A model generated the notes under the pieces. That model ran no database searches. It was not told where the DNA came from and was given only the letters and a program-made list of their open reading frames with translations. The translations under genes and the position numbers were made by a program. This document shows positions 1-5,563 of a stretch of 6,660 nt of DNA, piece after piece (the stretch's first letter is position 1; every line of letters starts with the position of its first letter). The DNA is from Bacillota bacterium (lineage in GTDB: Bacteria > Bacillota > Bacilli > Alicyclobacillales > SLC66). The stretch lies in the NCBI GenBank assembly GCA_021799325.1, contig JAJZAS010000083.1, positions 1-6,660 of the forward strand, given 5' to 3'.

Positions 1-235
1 CTCCCAGAGACAAAAATCGGCGAATGGTGGGATTCCATGCGGTATAGAACGAAAATGCCTGTTGATAGGGAAAATAAAGCAGTTCTGGACGACTTACTTT
101 CATGGCACCCTGCCATCCTGCACCACTATCGCCAAATCGCAAAAAGCGGACACCCCCCGTCTCCCCAACAAACACCTGTTGATAGGGAGAGGGGCGGCGA
201 AATAATGATTTTACGTTTGATTCATTGCGTCTCAT
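1..235 (-). CDS. Spermidine synthase-family (SpeE-like) protein, N-terminal part, runs off the window
   Basis: This reading frame is open from an ATG at 235-233 to the window edge, giving 78 residues with no stop. The ATG overlaps the ribH stop (ATGA, 4 bases), so it looks like the next gene of the riboflavin operon, read by translational coupling; I see no good Shine-Dalgarno site inside the ribH end. The residues follow the start of spermidine synthase-like proteins: SPYQQVFV (16-23), then VRFLRFGD (29-36), WQGAM (41-45), ELLYFPYQQAF (51-61), and NPTIRRFLSLG (68-78). In the family that last stretch leads straight into the glycine-rich S-adenosylmethionine-type binding loop, here just beyond position 1. 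The active-site half is not visible, so whether it makes a polyamine or is a related methyltransferase-fold protein is open. The family call is from motif memory, not a search. A shorter start (GTG at 175-173) is possible but would lose the SPYQQ motif. Confidence 0.62.
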   Translation of the reverse strand, partial: MRRNESNVKSLFRRPSPYQQVFVGETGGVRFLRFGDSGAGWQGAMKVSRPELLYFPYQQAFSFYTAWNPTIRRFLSLG

Positions 236-702
236 GCAAGAAATGAGCGTGCCAAATTGGCCATTTCAATTGCAGTCACCGCTGCATCCCAGCCTTTATT
301 GCCCGCTTTTGTACCAGCACGCTCAATCGCTTGTTCGATCGTGTCCGTCGTCAACACGCCAAACACCACCACTACGCCTGTCTGTAAGCTTGTCGTAGCT
401 ATCCCTTTGGCAGTTTCCGACGCGACATAATCAAAATGTGGCGTGGACCCGCGAATGACAGCTCCAAGGGCTACGACCGCATCGTATTTTTTGGTTTCTG
501 CCATTTTCTTGGCGATAAAAGGAATTTCAAACGCGCCCGGCACCCAGGCAATGTCGATGTCTGCTTCACTTACGCCATGACGCAAAAACGCATCGTTCGC
601 TCCGTTGAGTAAACTTTTGGAAATAAAATCATTAAAACGGGAAACCACTATTCCCACCTTTAATCCCTGACCAATCAGTTTGCCTTCAAACACTTGTCCC
701 AT
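232..702 (-). CDS. ribH: 6,7-dimethyl-8-ribityllumazine synthase (riboflavin synthase beta chain)
   Basis: This enzyme condenses 5-amino-6-ribitylaminouracil with 3,4-dihydroxy-2-butanone 4-phosphate to give 6,7-dimethyl-8-ribityllumazine, the penultimate step of riboflavin synthesis, in the cytoplasm; Bacillus-type enzymes form 60-subunit capsids. The 156 residues align along their whole length with B. subtilis RibH (about 154). Visible landmarks are the substrate-binding SRFNDF (21-26, Phe23), WVPGAFEIP (53-61), GAVIRGSTPHFDYV (80-93) with the catalytic His89, and IERAGTKAGNKG (126-137) with phosphate-binding Arg128. The ATG start has an AAAGGAG site at 713-719, ten bases upstream. It lies 33 bases after ribBA and overlaps the following SpeE-like gene by 4 bases. 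Nothing suggests loss of function. Confidence 0.97.
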   Translation of the reverse strand: MGQVFEGKLIGQGLKVGIVVSRFNDFISKSLLNGANDAFLRHGVSEADIDIAWVPGAFEIPFIAKKMAETKKYDAVVALGAVIRGSTPHFDYVASETAKGIATTSLQTGVVVVFGVLTTDTIEQAIERAGTKAGNKGWDAAVTAIEMANLARSFLA

Positions 703-735
703 TCCTGGTACACTCCTTTAGCGATCGCATCGATT

Positions 736-1929
736 CTAATTTAGCAAATGCCCCAATTTGAGTTTTTTCGTTAACAAGTATCTTTCATTATACTCGTTTG
801 CATCGATCAAAAGTGGGGATCTTTCCACCACATCAAGTCCGTGGCCGTGCAGACCCTTAATTTTTCTAGGATTATTAGTGAGAAGTTTGATTTTTCCCAC
901 GCCAAGATCATGCAATATTTGCGCACCAATCCCATAATCCCGCAGATCCGCGTCAAATCCTAGTTCTGCATTTGCCTCCACCGTGTCTAGACCCTGTTCT
1001 TGCAATTGATAGGCGCGGATTTTATTGATGAGGCCGATTCCTCTGCCTTCCTGGCGCATGTACACCAATACGCCCTTTCCTTCCTGCGCGATCTGACGAA
1101 GCGCCGCATCCAGTTGCGGACCGCAGTCGCATCGCAAGGAGCCAAACACATCCCCTGTCAGGCATTCGGAATGCACGCGTACTAACGTTGGTTCATCAGG
1201 CATAATATCGCCCATGACGAGCGCTAGATGTTCTTTCCTGTCCACCGAGTTAGTGAAGACAATGATCTTGAATTCGCCATACTCAGTAGGCAAAATGGCT
1301 TCTGCCGCCCGTTCCACCAATTTTTCTTTACTCTTTCGATACGCGATAATATCTTCGATTTTCACCATATATAACCCGAATTGATTGGCTATCTCCAGCA
1401 AATCCGGGACTCTTGCCATGGTCCCGTCTTCTTTTAAGACTTCGCAGATTACGCCTGATGGATCGACTCCAGCAATTTTGGCAAGGTCCACTGCCGCCTC
1501 TGTATGACCGGCTCTTCGCAATACGCCGCCGTCTTTGGCAACTAAAGGGAAAATATGACCTGGGCGGCGAAAGTCTTCCGCTTTGCTAGTCGGATCAATT
1601 AGCGACTGAATCGTCGTGGAGCGTTCAATAGCAGAAATTCCTGTTGTGGTGGAGGTGTGATCGACAGATACCGTAAATGCCGTATGATGGTTGTCCGTAT
1701 TCACCTTTACCATCGGTTGCAAATCAAGCCTGTTCGCCCGATCCTCCGTGATGGGGACACAAACCAGTCCCCTGCCGTGCGTGATCATAAAGTTGATGGT
1801 TTGCGGCGTCGCAAATTCAGCCAATGCGACAAAATCACCCTCATTTTCCCTATCTTCATCGTCCACTACAATGATGACCTGTCCTTGTTTCAGCGCGGTT
1901 ACCGCTTCGTCAATTGTCGCAAATTGCAT
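736..1929 (-). CDS. ribBA: Bifunctional 3,4-dihydroxy-2-butanone 4-phosphate synthase / GTP cyclohydrolase II
   Basis: The 397-residue protein supplies both starting branches of riboflavin synthesis: the N-terminal RibB half converts ribulose 5-phosphate to dihydroxybutanone phosphate plus formate, and the C-terminal RibA half opens GTP to the diaminopyrimidine. RibB shows the acidic metal/substrate loop DDEDRENEGD (23-32), HGRGL (51-55), HHTAFTVS (81-88), RPGHIFPL (122-129) and GHTEAAVD (141-148, His142). RibA shows the zinc site CLTGDVFGSLRCDCG with Cys256, Cys267 and Cys269, then RQEGRGIGL (292-300) and NNPRKI (352-357). The frame stays open upstream to 2025, but that would run 71 bases into ribE. 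The ATG at 1929-1927 has AGAGGTG six bases before it and gives the length of the B. subtilis protein (398), so I choose it. The gap from ribE is 25 bases. Confidence 0.97.
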   Translation of the reverse strand: MQFATIDEAVTALKQGQVIIVVDDEDRENEGDFVALAEFATPQTINFMITHGRGLVCVPITEDRANRLDLQPMVKVNTDNHHTAFTVSVDHTSTTTGISAIERSTTIQSLIDPTSKAEDFRRPGHIFPLVAKDGGVLRRAGHTEAAVDLAKIAGVDPSGVICEVLKEDGTMARVPDLLEIANQFGLYMVKIEDIIAYRKSKEKLVERAAEAILPTEYGEFKIIVFTNSVDRKEHLALVMGDIMPDEPTLVRVHSECLTGDVFGSLRCDCGPQLDAALRQIAQEGKGVLVYMRQEGRGIGLINKIRAYQLQEQGLDTVEANAELGFDADLRDYGIGAQILHDLGVGKIKLLTNNPRKIKGLHGHGLDVVERSPLLIDANEYNERYLLTKKLKLGHLLN

Positions 1930-1936
1930 CGTGCAC

Positions 1937-1943
1937 ACCTCTT
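1937..1943 (-). promoter_or_regulatory. Ribosome binding site fixing the ribBA start
   Basis: The minus strand reads AGAGGTG here, six bases before the ATG at 1929-1927. It supports this start over the longer open frame, whose first codon at 2025 lies inside ribE. Confidence 0.75.
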
Positions 1944-1954
1944 TTAAATGATAC

Positions 1955-2605
1955 TCAGTATCCCCACTTTTGTAGTTTTTCGAAAGTAATCCCTGTTTGC
2001 ATCTCTGTGCGAATGGGATGGCCATGTAATTTTTCCGCGTACTTTCCCATTTGGTCTACTTCCAGGTTGACTTTATTACCTACCCCGGCTTTGTGCAGTG
2101 TGGTTTGGGCCGCAGTATGTGGAATAATCGATACCCGAAAAGACGCCCGATCTGTATCCATCACCGTCAGGCTGATTCCATCCACTGCGATGGACCCTTT
2201 CGAAACAATATAGTGTAGCAGCGCCGCATCGGTTTTGACTGTCAGGACCCTTGCGTTGTCTTCCGTTTGTATATGGGTGATGCTTCCGACCCCGTCCACG
2301 TGTCCCGCTACCATATGTCCGCCAAAACGCGAATCTGCCCTCATCGCCCGCTCCAAATTGACGGCAGCCCCTTCTGCAAGATTAGCGAATGTAGAGTGCC
2401 TTACTGTCTCAGGCACCACATCCACCGCCAGATGGTTGCCTTGTATTTTCACCACAGTTAGGCATACTCCATTAACGGCTACACTGTCTCCAATCGCCAC
2501 GCCGTCATGAGCCACAAAGGGAGCAGCAATCACTAGCCTGCGGCCATTTCCGGAATTGCCGATTTGAACGAGGGTGCCCACTTCCTCCACAAGTCCAGTA
2601 AACAA
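1955..2605 (-). CDS. ribE: Riboflavin synthase, alpha subunit
   Basis: This enzyme dismutates two molecules of 6,7-dimethyl-8-ribityllumazine into riboflavin and 5-amino-6-ribitylaminouracil, the last step, working with RibH. At 216 residues it is the usual length (B. subtilis 215). The internal two-fold barrel repeat is easy to see: MFTGLVEEVG (1-10) and NGVCLT (45-50) in the N-barrel are echoed by GHVDGVGSI (101-109) and DGISLT (142-147) in the C-barrel. The linker MRADSRFGGHMVAGHVDG (88-105) and NLEVD (180-184) are family hallmarks. The start is TTG; family proteins begin MFTG, and GGGAGG at 2614-2619 sits eight bases upstream, inside the last codons of ribD. One base separates the ribD stop from this start, so the two are probably translationally coupled. 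Known as ribE in Bacillus and ribC in E. coli nomenclature. Confidence 0.96.
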   Translation of the reverse strand: MFTGLVEEVGTLVQIGNSGNGRRLVIAAPFVAHDGVAIGDSVAVNGVCLTVVKIQGNHLAVDVVPETVRHSTFANLAEGAAVNLERAMRADSRFGGHMVAGHVDGVGSITHIQTEDNARVLTVKTDAALLHYIVSKGSIAVDGISLTVMDTDRASFRVSIIPHTAAQTTLHKAGVGNKVNLEVDQMGKYAEKLHGHPIRTEMQTGITFEKLQKWGY

Positions 2606-2606
2606 C

Positions 2607-3719
2607 TTATTCGCCTCCCGTCATAGAATCCGGGTACACCACATCACCAATTGTTAACACATCCTGATCAAAAATACGATGCTCCACATGACTCAATTCC
2701 AACGCCTCCTGCATCGTTAAAGGATGTCGCCACGACAGTAAACCATTTCCTCCACCAAGCAGTTTAGGCGCATGAAAAATCCACACCTGATTGACCAGCT
2801 TCTCTTCCATAAAGGCGGATGCCACGCGTTGTCCTCCTTCAAGCAAAAGGTGGAGGTATCCCTTTGTAGCTAGAAAACGCATGGCTTCGCGAAGCGGAAC
2901 GTGTTCATTTTGAGATGGCAATCGAACCACTTCTATCCCCTGTTCCTTAAGCATGATTTCCTTGTCTATAGGGGCCAATTCAGTAGTCACTATCATCGTG
3001 TGGCTGCGCTGATCCGTGACGAGGCGCGAATCCGAGGAAATTCTCAAATATGAATCGAGCACGACACGTACAGGAGACTTTGCCTCTTCACCCAGTCTCA
3101 CCGTGAGTTGCGGATTGTCTTTACGAACAGTTTCCACCCCGACGACAATCGCGTCCACCCTGCTACGCAAGCGATGAACTTCTTCCCGTGATGCTGTGGA
3201 AGTAATGTATAGGCTATCACCCGTACTTGCAGCAGTATATCCGTCAAGTGTGGCGGCAAGTTTCAAGGTGACAAACGGCAATCCGGTTTTGACGAAATGG
3301 AAAAATGGCTGGTTCAACGCTTCTGCCTGCTCACGCTGCACGCCGACTTCGACATCGATTCCCGCTTCTCGTAGCTTAGAAATGCCAAGTCCCGCCACTT
3401 TTTCGAAAGGGTCCTGCATGGCCACTACCACTTTTTTTACCTCTGCATGGATAATTGCGTCCACACAAGGTGGGGTTTTGCCGTAATGGGCACAGGGTTC
3501 GAGAGTGACGTACATGGTGCTTTCTTTCGCTTCAGGTCCTGCCATTTGCAGCGCATGGATTTCCGCATGAGCTTCCCCCGCTTTCAGGTGAGCACCCATT
3601 CCGATCACGCGCCCTGACTTTACTAAAAGTGCCCCCACTGCCGGATTGGGACTGGTTTGTCCCCTCGCCATTTTCGCTAGCTGAATGGCCATTTGCATGT
3701 ATTCACGGTCTTGCGTCAA
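2607..3719 (-). CDS. ribD: Bifunctional diaminohydroxyphosphoribosylaminopyrimidine deaminase / 5-amino-6-(5-phosphoribosylamino)uracil reductase
   Basis: RibD performs the second and third steps after GTP opening: deamination of the pyrimidine ring, then NADPH-dependent reduction of the ribosyl side chain to ribityl. The N-terminal deaminase carries the zinc motif HAE (51-53) and EPCAHYGKTPPC (74-85, Cys76 and Cys85). The C-terminal reductase (about 147-360) shows TLKLAATLDG (151-160), VGVETVRKDNPQLTVR (193-208), LEGG (293-296) and PKLLGG (318-323). I choose the TTG at 3719-3717, giving 370 residues: REYMQMA then lines up with the N-terminus of B. subtilis RibD, and AAGGGGGG at 3730-3737 lies ten bases upstream. 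The frame also opens at a TTG at 3743, but that codon sits in the U-tract of the leader terminator, so it is an unlikely start. An ATG at 3698 is a weaker alternative. First gene of the FMN-controlled operon. Confidence 0.95.
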   Translation of the reverse strand: MTQDREYMQMAIQLAKMARGQTSPNPAVGALLVKSGRVIGMGAHLKAGEAHAEIHALQMAGPEAKESTMYVTLEPCAHYGKTPPCVDAIIHAEVKKVVVAMQDPFEKVAGLGISKLREAGIDVEVGVQREQAEALNQPFFHFVKTGLPFVTLKLAATLDGYTAASTGDSLYITSTASREEVHRLRSRVDAIVVGVETVRKDNPQLTVRLGEEAKSPVRVVLDSYLRISSDSRLVTDQRSHTMIVTTELAPIDKEIMLKEQGIEVVRLPSQNEHVPLREAMRFLATKGYLHLLLEGGQRVASAFMEEKLVNQVWIFHAPKLLGGGNGLLSWRHPLTMQEALELSHVEHRIFDQDVLTIGDVVYPDSMTGGE

Positions 3720-3729
3720 CTGTTCTCTT

Positions 3730-3737
3730 CCCCCCTT
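3730..3737 (-). promoter_or_regulatory. Ribosome binding site of ribD
   Basis: The minus strand reads AAGGGGGG, ten bases before the TTG at 3719-3717. It lies after the second leader terminator, so it is transcribed only when both terminators are passed. The CCCC run in the 5' arm of that terminator could in principle also pair with this G-run. Confidence 0.6.
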
Positions 3738-3741
3738 GCCC

Positions 3742-3773
3742 AAAAATAAAAGCGCCTCATCTTCCTGGGGCGC
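3742..3773 (-). terminator. Second intrinsic terminator of the FMN riboswitch leader
   Basis: On the minus-strand RNA, GCGCCCCA (3773-3766) and UGAGGCGC (3759-3752) form five G-C pairs, one mismatch and two further pairs around the loop GGAAGA. The run UUUUAUUUUU (3751-3742) follows at once. This has the form of a rho-independent terminator just before the ribD ribosome binding site. Confidence 0.8.
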
Positions 3774-3777
3774 AGCG

Positions 3778-3801
3778 AAAAAAGTGAGGCCATATCCTCA
3801 C
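3778..3801 (-). terminator. First intrinsic terminator of the FMN riboswitch leader
   Basis: GUGAGG (3801-3796), loop AUAUGG, and CCUCAC (3789-3784) form a perfect six-base-pair hairpin followed by six U residues (3783-3778). The preceding AAAG can extend the stem by pairing into the U-tract. It starts four bases after the closing P1 strand of the aptamer, the normal place for the expression platform of a transcriptional FMN riboswitch. Confidence 0.8.
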
Positions 3802-3805
3802 CTTT

Positions 3806-3937
3806 ATCCTTCTTGCATCCGGACTATACCGTCGGTACTGGAATCCCACCAGTTCGTGCCATGTGGCTCGTGGACTTCGCATGATGCGTCACCACCGATC
3901 GGGAATTGGCATTTGCCTCACCCTGCCCCGAAGGAGT
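3806..3937 (-). promoter_or_regulatory. FMN riboswitch aptamer (RFN element)
   Basis: The minus strand carries the conserved blocks of the FMN aptamer in order: CUUCGGGGCAGGGUGA, AAUUCCCGAUCGGUGGU, AGUCCACGAGCC, GGUGGGAUUCCAG, UACCGACGGUAUAGUC and CCGGAUG. The closing P1 stem pairs UCCUUC (3935-3930) with GAAGGA (3812-3807). It lies in the leader of ribDEBAH, where FMN binding is known to reduce expression in Bacillus. Two intrinsic terminators follow directly, so control here is most likely by premature termination. Confidence 0.96.
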
Positions 3938-3947
3938 ACGATTAATT

Positions 3948-3956
3948 TGTTATAAT
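3948..3956 (+). promoter_or_regulatory. Possible extended -10 promoter of the D,D-carboxypeptidase gene
   Basis: The plus strand reads TGTTATAAT, a perfect -10 hexamer preceded by the TGn extension. No convincing -35 hexamer is seen 16-18 bases upstream, where the riboswitch DNA lies. Transcription would start near 3963, giving a leader of about 54 bases. I do not see a good sporulation sigma-F or sigma-G match. Confidence 0.4.
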
Positions 3957-3957
3957 C

Positions 3958-3986
3958 AGTATACAAGTGTTGTCATCCTATTGCAA
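3958..3986 (-). promoter_or_regulatory. Probable sigma-A-type promoter of the riboflavin operon
   Basis: The minus strand has TTGCAA (3986-3981), a 17-base spacer and TATACT (3963-3958). Transcription would start near 3951, about 14 bases before the aptamer. A second reading, ATGACA (3976-3971), 16 bases, TATAAC (3954-3949), is also possible and would start only a few bases before the aptamer. Confidence 0.6.
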
Positions 3987-4016
3987 AGCGAAACATATAG
4001 GAAAGGAATTTTATAA

Positions 4017-5372
4017 TTGCGCAAATGGATAAAGACCATCGGATATGTTTTCGTCATTCCCTCCACCATATTATTGGCCATGTCCACGTCAGTTCGTGCA
4101 GACACTGGCAATACGACTCCTCCTACACTGCTTGCTCAAAGCGCTGTGCTAATGGATATGACCACAGGCCAAATCATCTATGAAAAAAATCCTTATGAAA
4201 AGCTCTATCCAGCGAGTATTACCAAAATCATGACCGCGCTTCTTGCACTCAAATACGGTCATTTAAACGACCCTATCAAGGCATCTGTCAACGCAGTAAA
4301 CCAGGAGCCTGATAAAGTTTATCTTGTACCGGGTGAAGTGCACTCACTTCAGCAGATGCTATACGGTCTATTGATTGATTCTGCCAACGATGCGGCGGTC
4401 GCTATTGCGGAGCACTACGGCGGATCGGTCAAAGGCTTTGCCAATATGATGAATCAGGAAGCCAAACAATTGGGCGCAATCAACACTCATTTTGTCAATC
4501 CAAACGGCCTTCAAAACGCCAATCATTACACCTGCGCTTACGATATGGCACTGATCGCGAGACAGGCGATGCAAAACCCTGAATTCCGGAAAATAGTCTC
4601 TACAAAATATTATTTGTGGAAGGGAAAAGAATGGACTTCGGATTTATCGAACCTCAATGAAATGCTTTGGTCCTATCCGGGGGCAAACGGGGTAAAGACA
4701 GGCTGGACAGATCAGGCCGAGCAAACCATGGTGGTCACCGCCACGCGAAATGGTCACACCTTGCTCGCTGTGCTGATGAAGGTGCCCCTACTTGGGGAGA
4801 TGCAGACAGATGCCACGAATCTATTGAATTATGGATTCTCTTCTTTCAAGGAATCGACGATTCTACCTGCCGGAACAAAGGTGGCCTCCCTGTCTTTAGG
4901 CGGCCACCACGCCACGTTATCACTAGAAAGTCCACTCACCGCTCTGATGCCGGCCCATCAAACGAAAAAAACTTCTACAAGCATTACCATTCCGAATTCA
5001 TTTACGAATGTGCCGGTTGCTCAAGGTTTGGAATCGATTCGTGATAATCGTTCGCCAATCCCCCTTGTTTCACCAAGTCCCATCGTACATTCGCTGATCA
5101 TCGCTCCCATTGCATATGGTGTGCAAAAAGGAGCAGTCATCGGGTCAGCGACCATTGATTTTGAACACATGAAGATGACTTTGCCATTGCAAATTGACGA
5201 GACGATTCCGGTTCCTGTCACACCACCAAGCAGGCTGCCTGAATTTCCTGCACTCAGTTTGACACTGGTATGCTTAGGATTTTCACTCATTGGTAGGGCT
5301 GGAATCAAGAGAACGAACAAGAAAAAAAGCCGTTCAAGTGTGATGGTTTATCCTCGTGCCATGGACAAATGA
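4017..5372 (+). CDS. D-alanyl-D-alanine carboxypeptidase (DacF/PBP5 type, peptidase S11)
   Basis: A low-molecular-weight penicillin-binding protein that removes the terminal D-alanine from peptidoglycan pentapeptides outside the membrane. The 451 residues begin with a signal peptide (basic RKWIK, hydrophobic 8-22, likely cleavage after VRA at 28). The three active-site motifs are intact: SITK with the acylated Ser67 and Lys70, SAN at 122-124, and KTG at 227-229. Family motifs YPASITKIMTALLAL and FVNPNGL (159-165) are also present. The C-terminal S11 domain follows from about 280. A hydrophobic segment (about 410-430) with a Lys/Arg-rich tail (431-451) replaces the usual amphipathic anchor and looks like a transmembrane helix. 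The start is TTG, with GAAAGGA at 4001-4007 nine bases upstream; the nearby ATG is out of frame. It is divergent from rib and convergent with lysA. I cannot tell vegetative DacA from sporulation DacF/DacB, so no symbol is given. Confidence 0.93.
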   Translation: MRKWIKTIGYVFVIPSTILLAMSTSVRADTGNTTPPTLLAQSAVLMDMTTGQIIYEKNPYEKLYPASITKIMTALLALKYGHLNDPIKASVNAVNQEPDKVYLVPGEVHSLQQMLYGLLIDSANDAAVAIAEHYGGSVKGFANMMNQEAKQLGAINTHFVNPNGLQNANHYTCAYDMALIARQAMQNPEFRKIVSTKYYLWKGKEWTSDLSNLNEMLWSYPGANGVKTGWTDQAEQTMVVTATRNGHTLLAVLMKVPLLGEMQTDATNLLNYGFSSFKESTILPAGTKVASLSLGGHHATLSLESPLTALMPAHQTKKTSTSITIPNSFTNVPVAQGLESIRDNRSPIPLVSPSPIVHSLIIAPIAYGVQKGAVIGSATIDFEHMKMTLPLQIDETIPVPVTPPSRLPEFPALSLTLVCLGFSLIGRAGIKRTNKKKSRSSVMVYPRAMDK

Positions 5373-5509
5373 GCAGTGCGCGTTCCACCACGAAACCGTT
5401 GAATGATCGTGCCGAACCATGGCATAAAAGATCCCATGGTTCCTGCAACACCCTGAAATATTTGTACGAAACGAGCAATCCTTGGTATCCAGGACAGGAT
5501 GGTAAGCAT
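5348..5509 (-). CDS. Unrecognised small basic hydrophobic peptide (53 residues)
   Basis: I do not recognise this protein. The ATG at 5509-5507 is preceded by GAGGAGGG (5523-5516) at ideal spacing, and the frame ends at TAA (5350-5348). The peptide begins MLTILSWIPRIARFVQIFQG and continues with GTMGSFMPWFGTIIQRF; it has six Arg, one His, no Lys, no Cys and no Asp or Glu, so it is clearly cationic and could form one or two amphipathic or membrane-bound helices. It lies 54 bases after lysA on the same strand without an obvious promoter between, so it would share the lysA transcript, and its last 25 bases overlap the 3' end of the carboxypeptidase gene on the opposite strand. Against it: short length, and a hairpin covering the same DNA that could itself explain the SD-like bases. 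It may be a small membrane peptide, a bacteriocin-like peptide or a chance frame. Confidence 0.42.
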   Translation of the reverse strand: MLTILSWIPRIARFVQIFQGVAGTMGSFMPWFGTIIQRFRGGTRTAHLSMARG

Positions 5510-5553
5510 TGGATTCCCTCCTCGATACCAGGGTATGCTTTATCTTCTTTTTT
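5480..5553 (+). terminator. Long imperfect hairpin, probable terminator between the convergent genes
   Basis: On the plus strand CCTTGGTATC (5480-5489) pairs with GATACCAGGG (5524-5533), with one G-U pair. Past a mismatch, AGGA (5491-5494) pairs with TCCT (5519-5522), and a further GGA/TCC pairing lies inside. A T-rich stretch with six T residues (5548-5553) follows. The T-run is about 15 bases from the stem base, farther than in a textbook terminator, so the call is moderate. It would end the carboxypeptidase transcript; no T-run follows it on the minus strand. Confidence 0.42.
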
Positions 5554-5563
5554 GTATGGACTC

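Noticed and set aside
58..188. Perfect 14-base direct repeat (58-71 and 175-188)
   Set aside because: Both copies fall in the same frame of the SpeE-like gene and encode the residues PYQQ, so it is most likely a coding coincidence, not a mobile or regulatory repeat.
153..197. GC-rich inverted repeat after ribH that looks like an operon terminator
   Set aside because: It lies inside the SpeE-like reading frame, has mismatches, and the nearest T-run on the minus strand is only five long and some distance away; coding constraint explains it better.
37..246. Plus-strand 69-codon ORF antisense to the SpeE-like start
   Set aside because: No SD site and no recognisable protein features; the opposite strand carries a family-like protein over the same bases.
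721..728. Palindrome GCGATCGC between ribBA and ribH
   Set aside because: A single eight-base palindrome with no second copy or neighbouring structure; nothing supports a function.
808..1972. 13-base inverted match between 808-820 and 1960-1972
   Set aside because: A match of this length between two coding positions is expected by chance in a window of this size, and no structure is associated with it.
1930..2025. N-terminal extension of RibBA to 2025
   Set aside because: It would overlap ribE by 71 bases, has no match in the family, and the downstream ATG has a good SD and gives the normal length.
3720..3743. RibD start at the TTG at 3743
   Set aside because: That codon is part of the U-tract of the leader terminator; the TTG at 3719 has its own SD and fits the family N-terminus.
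3970..3999. TTGTCA with an 18-base spacer to CATATA as a plus-strand promoter
   Set aside because: The -10 is poor and transcription would start within or after the SD at 4001-4007, leaving no leader for the ribosome.
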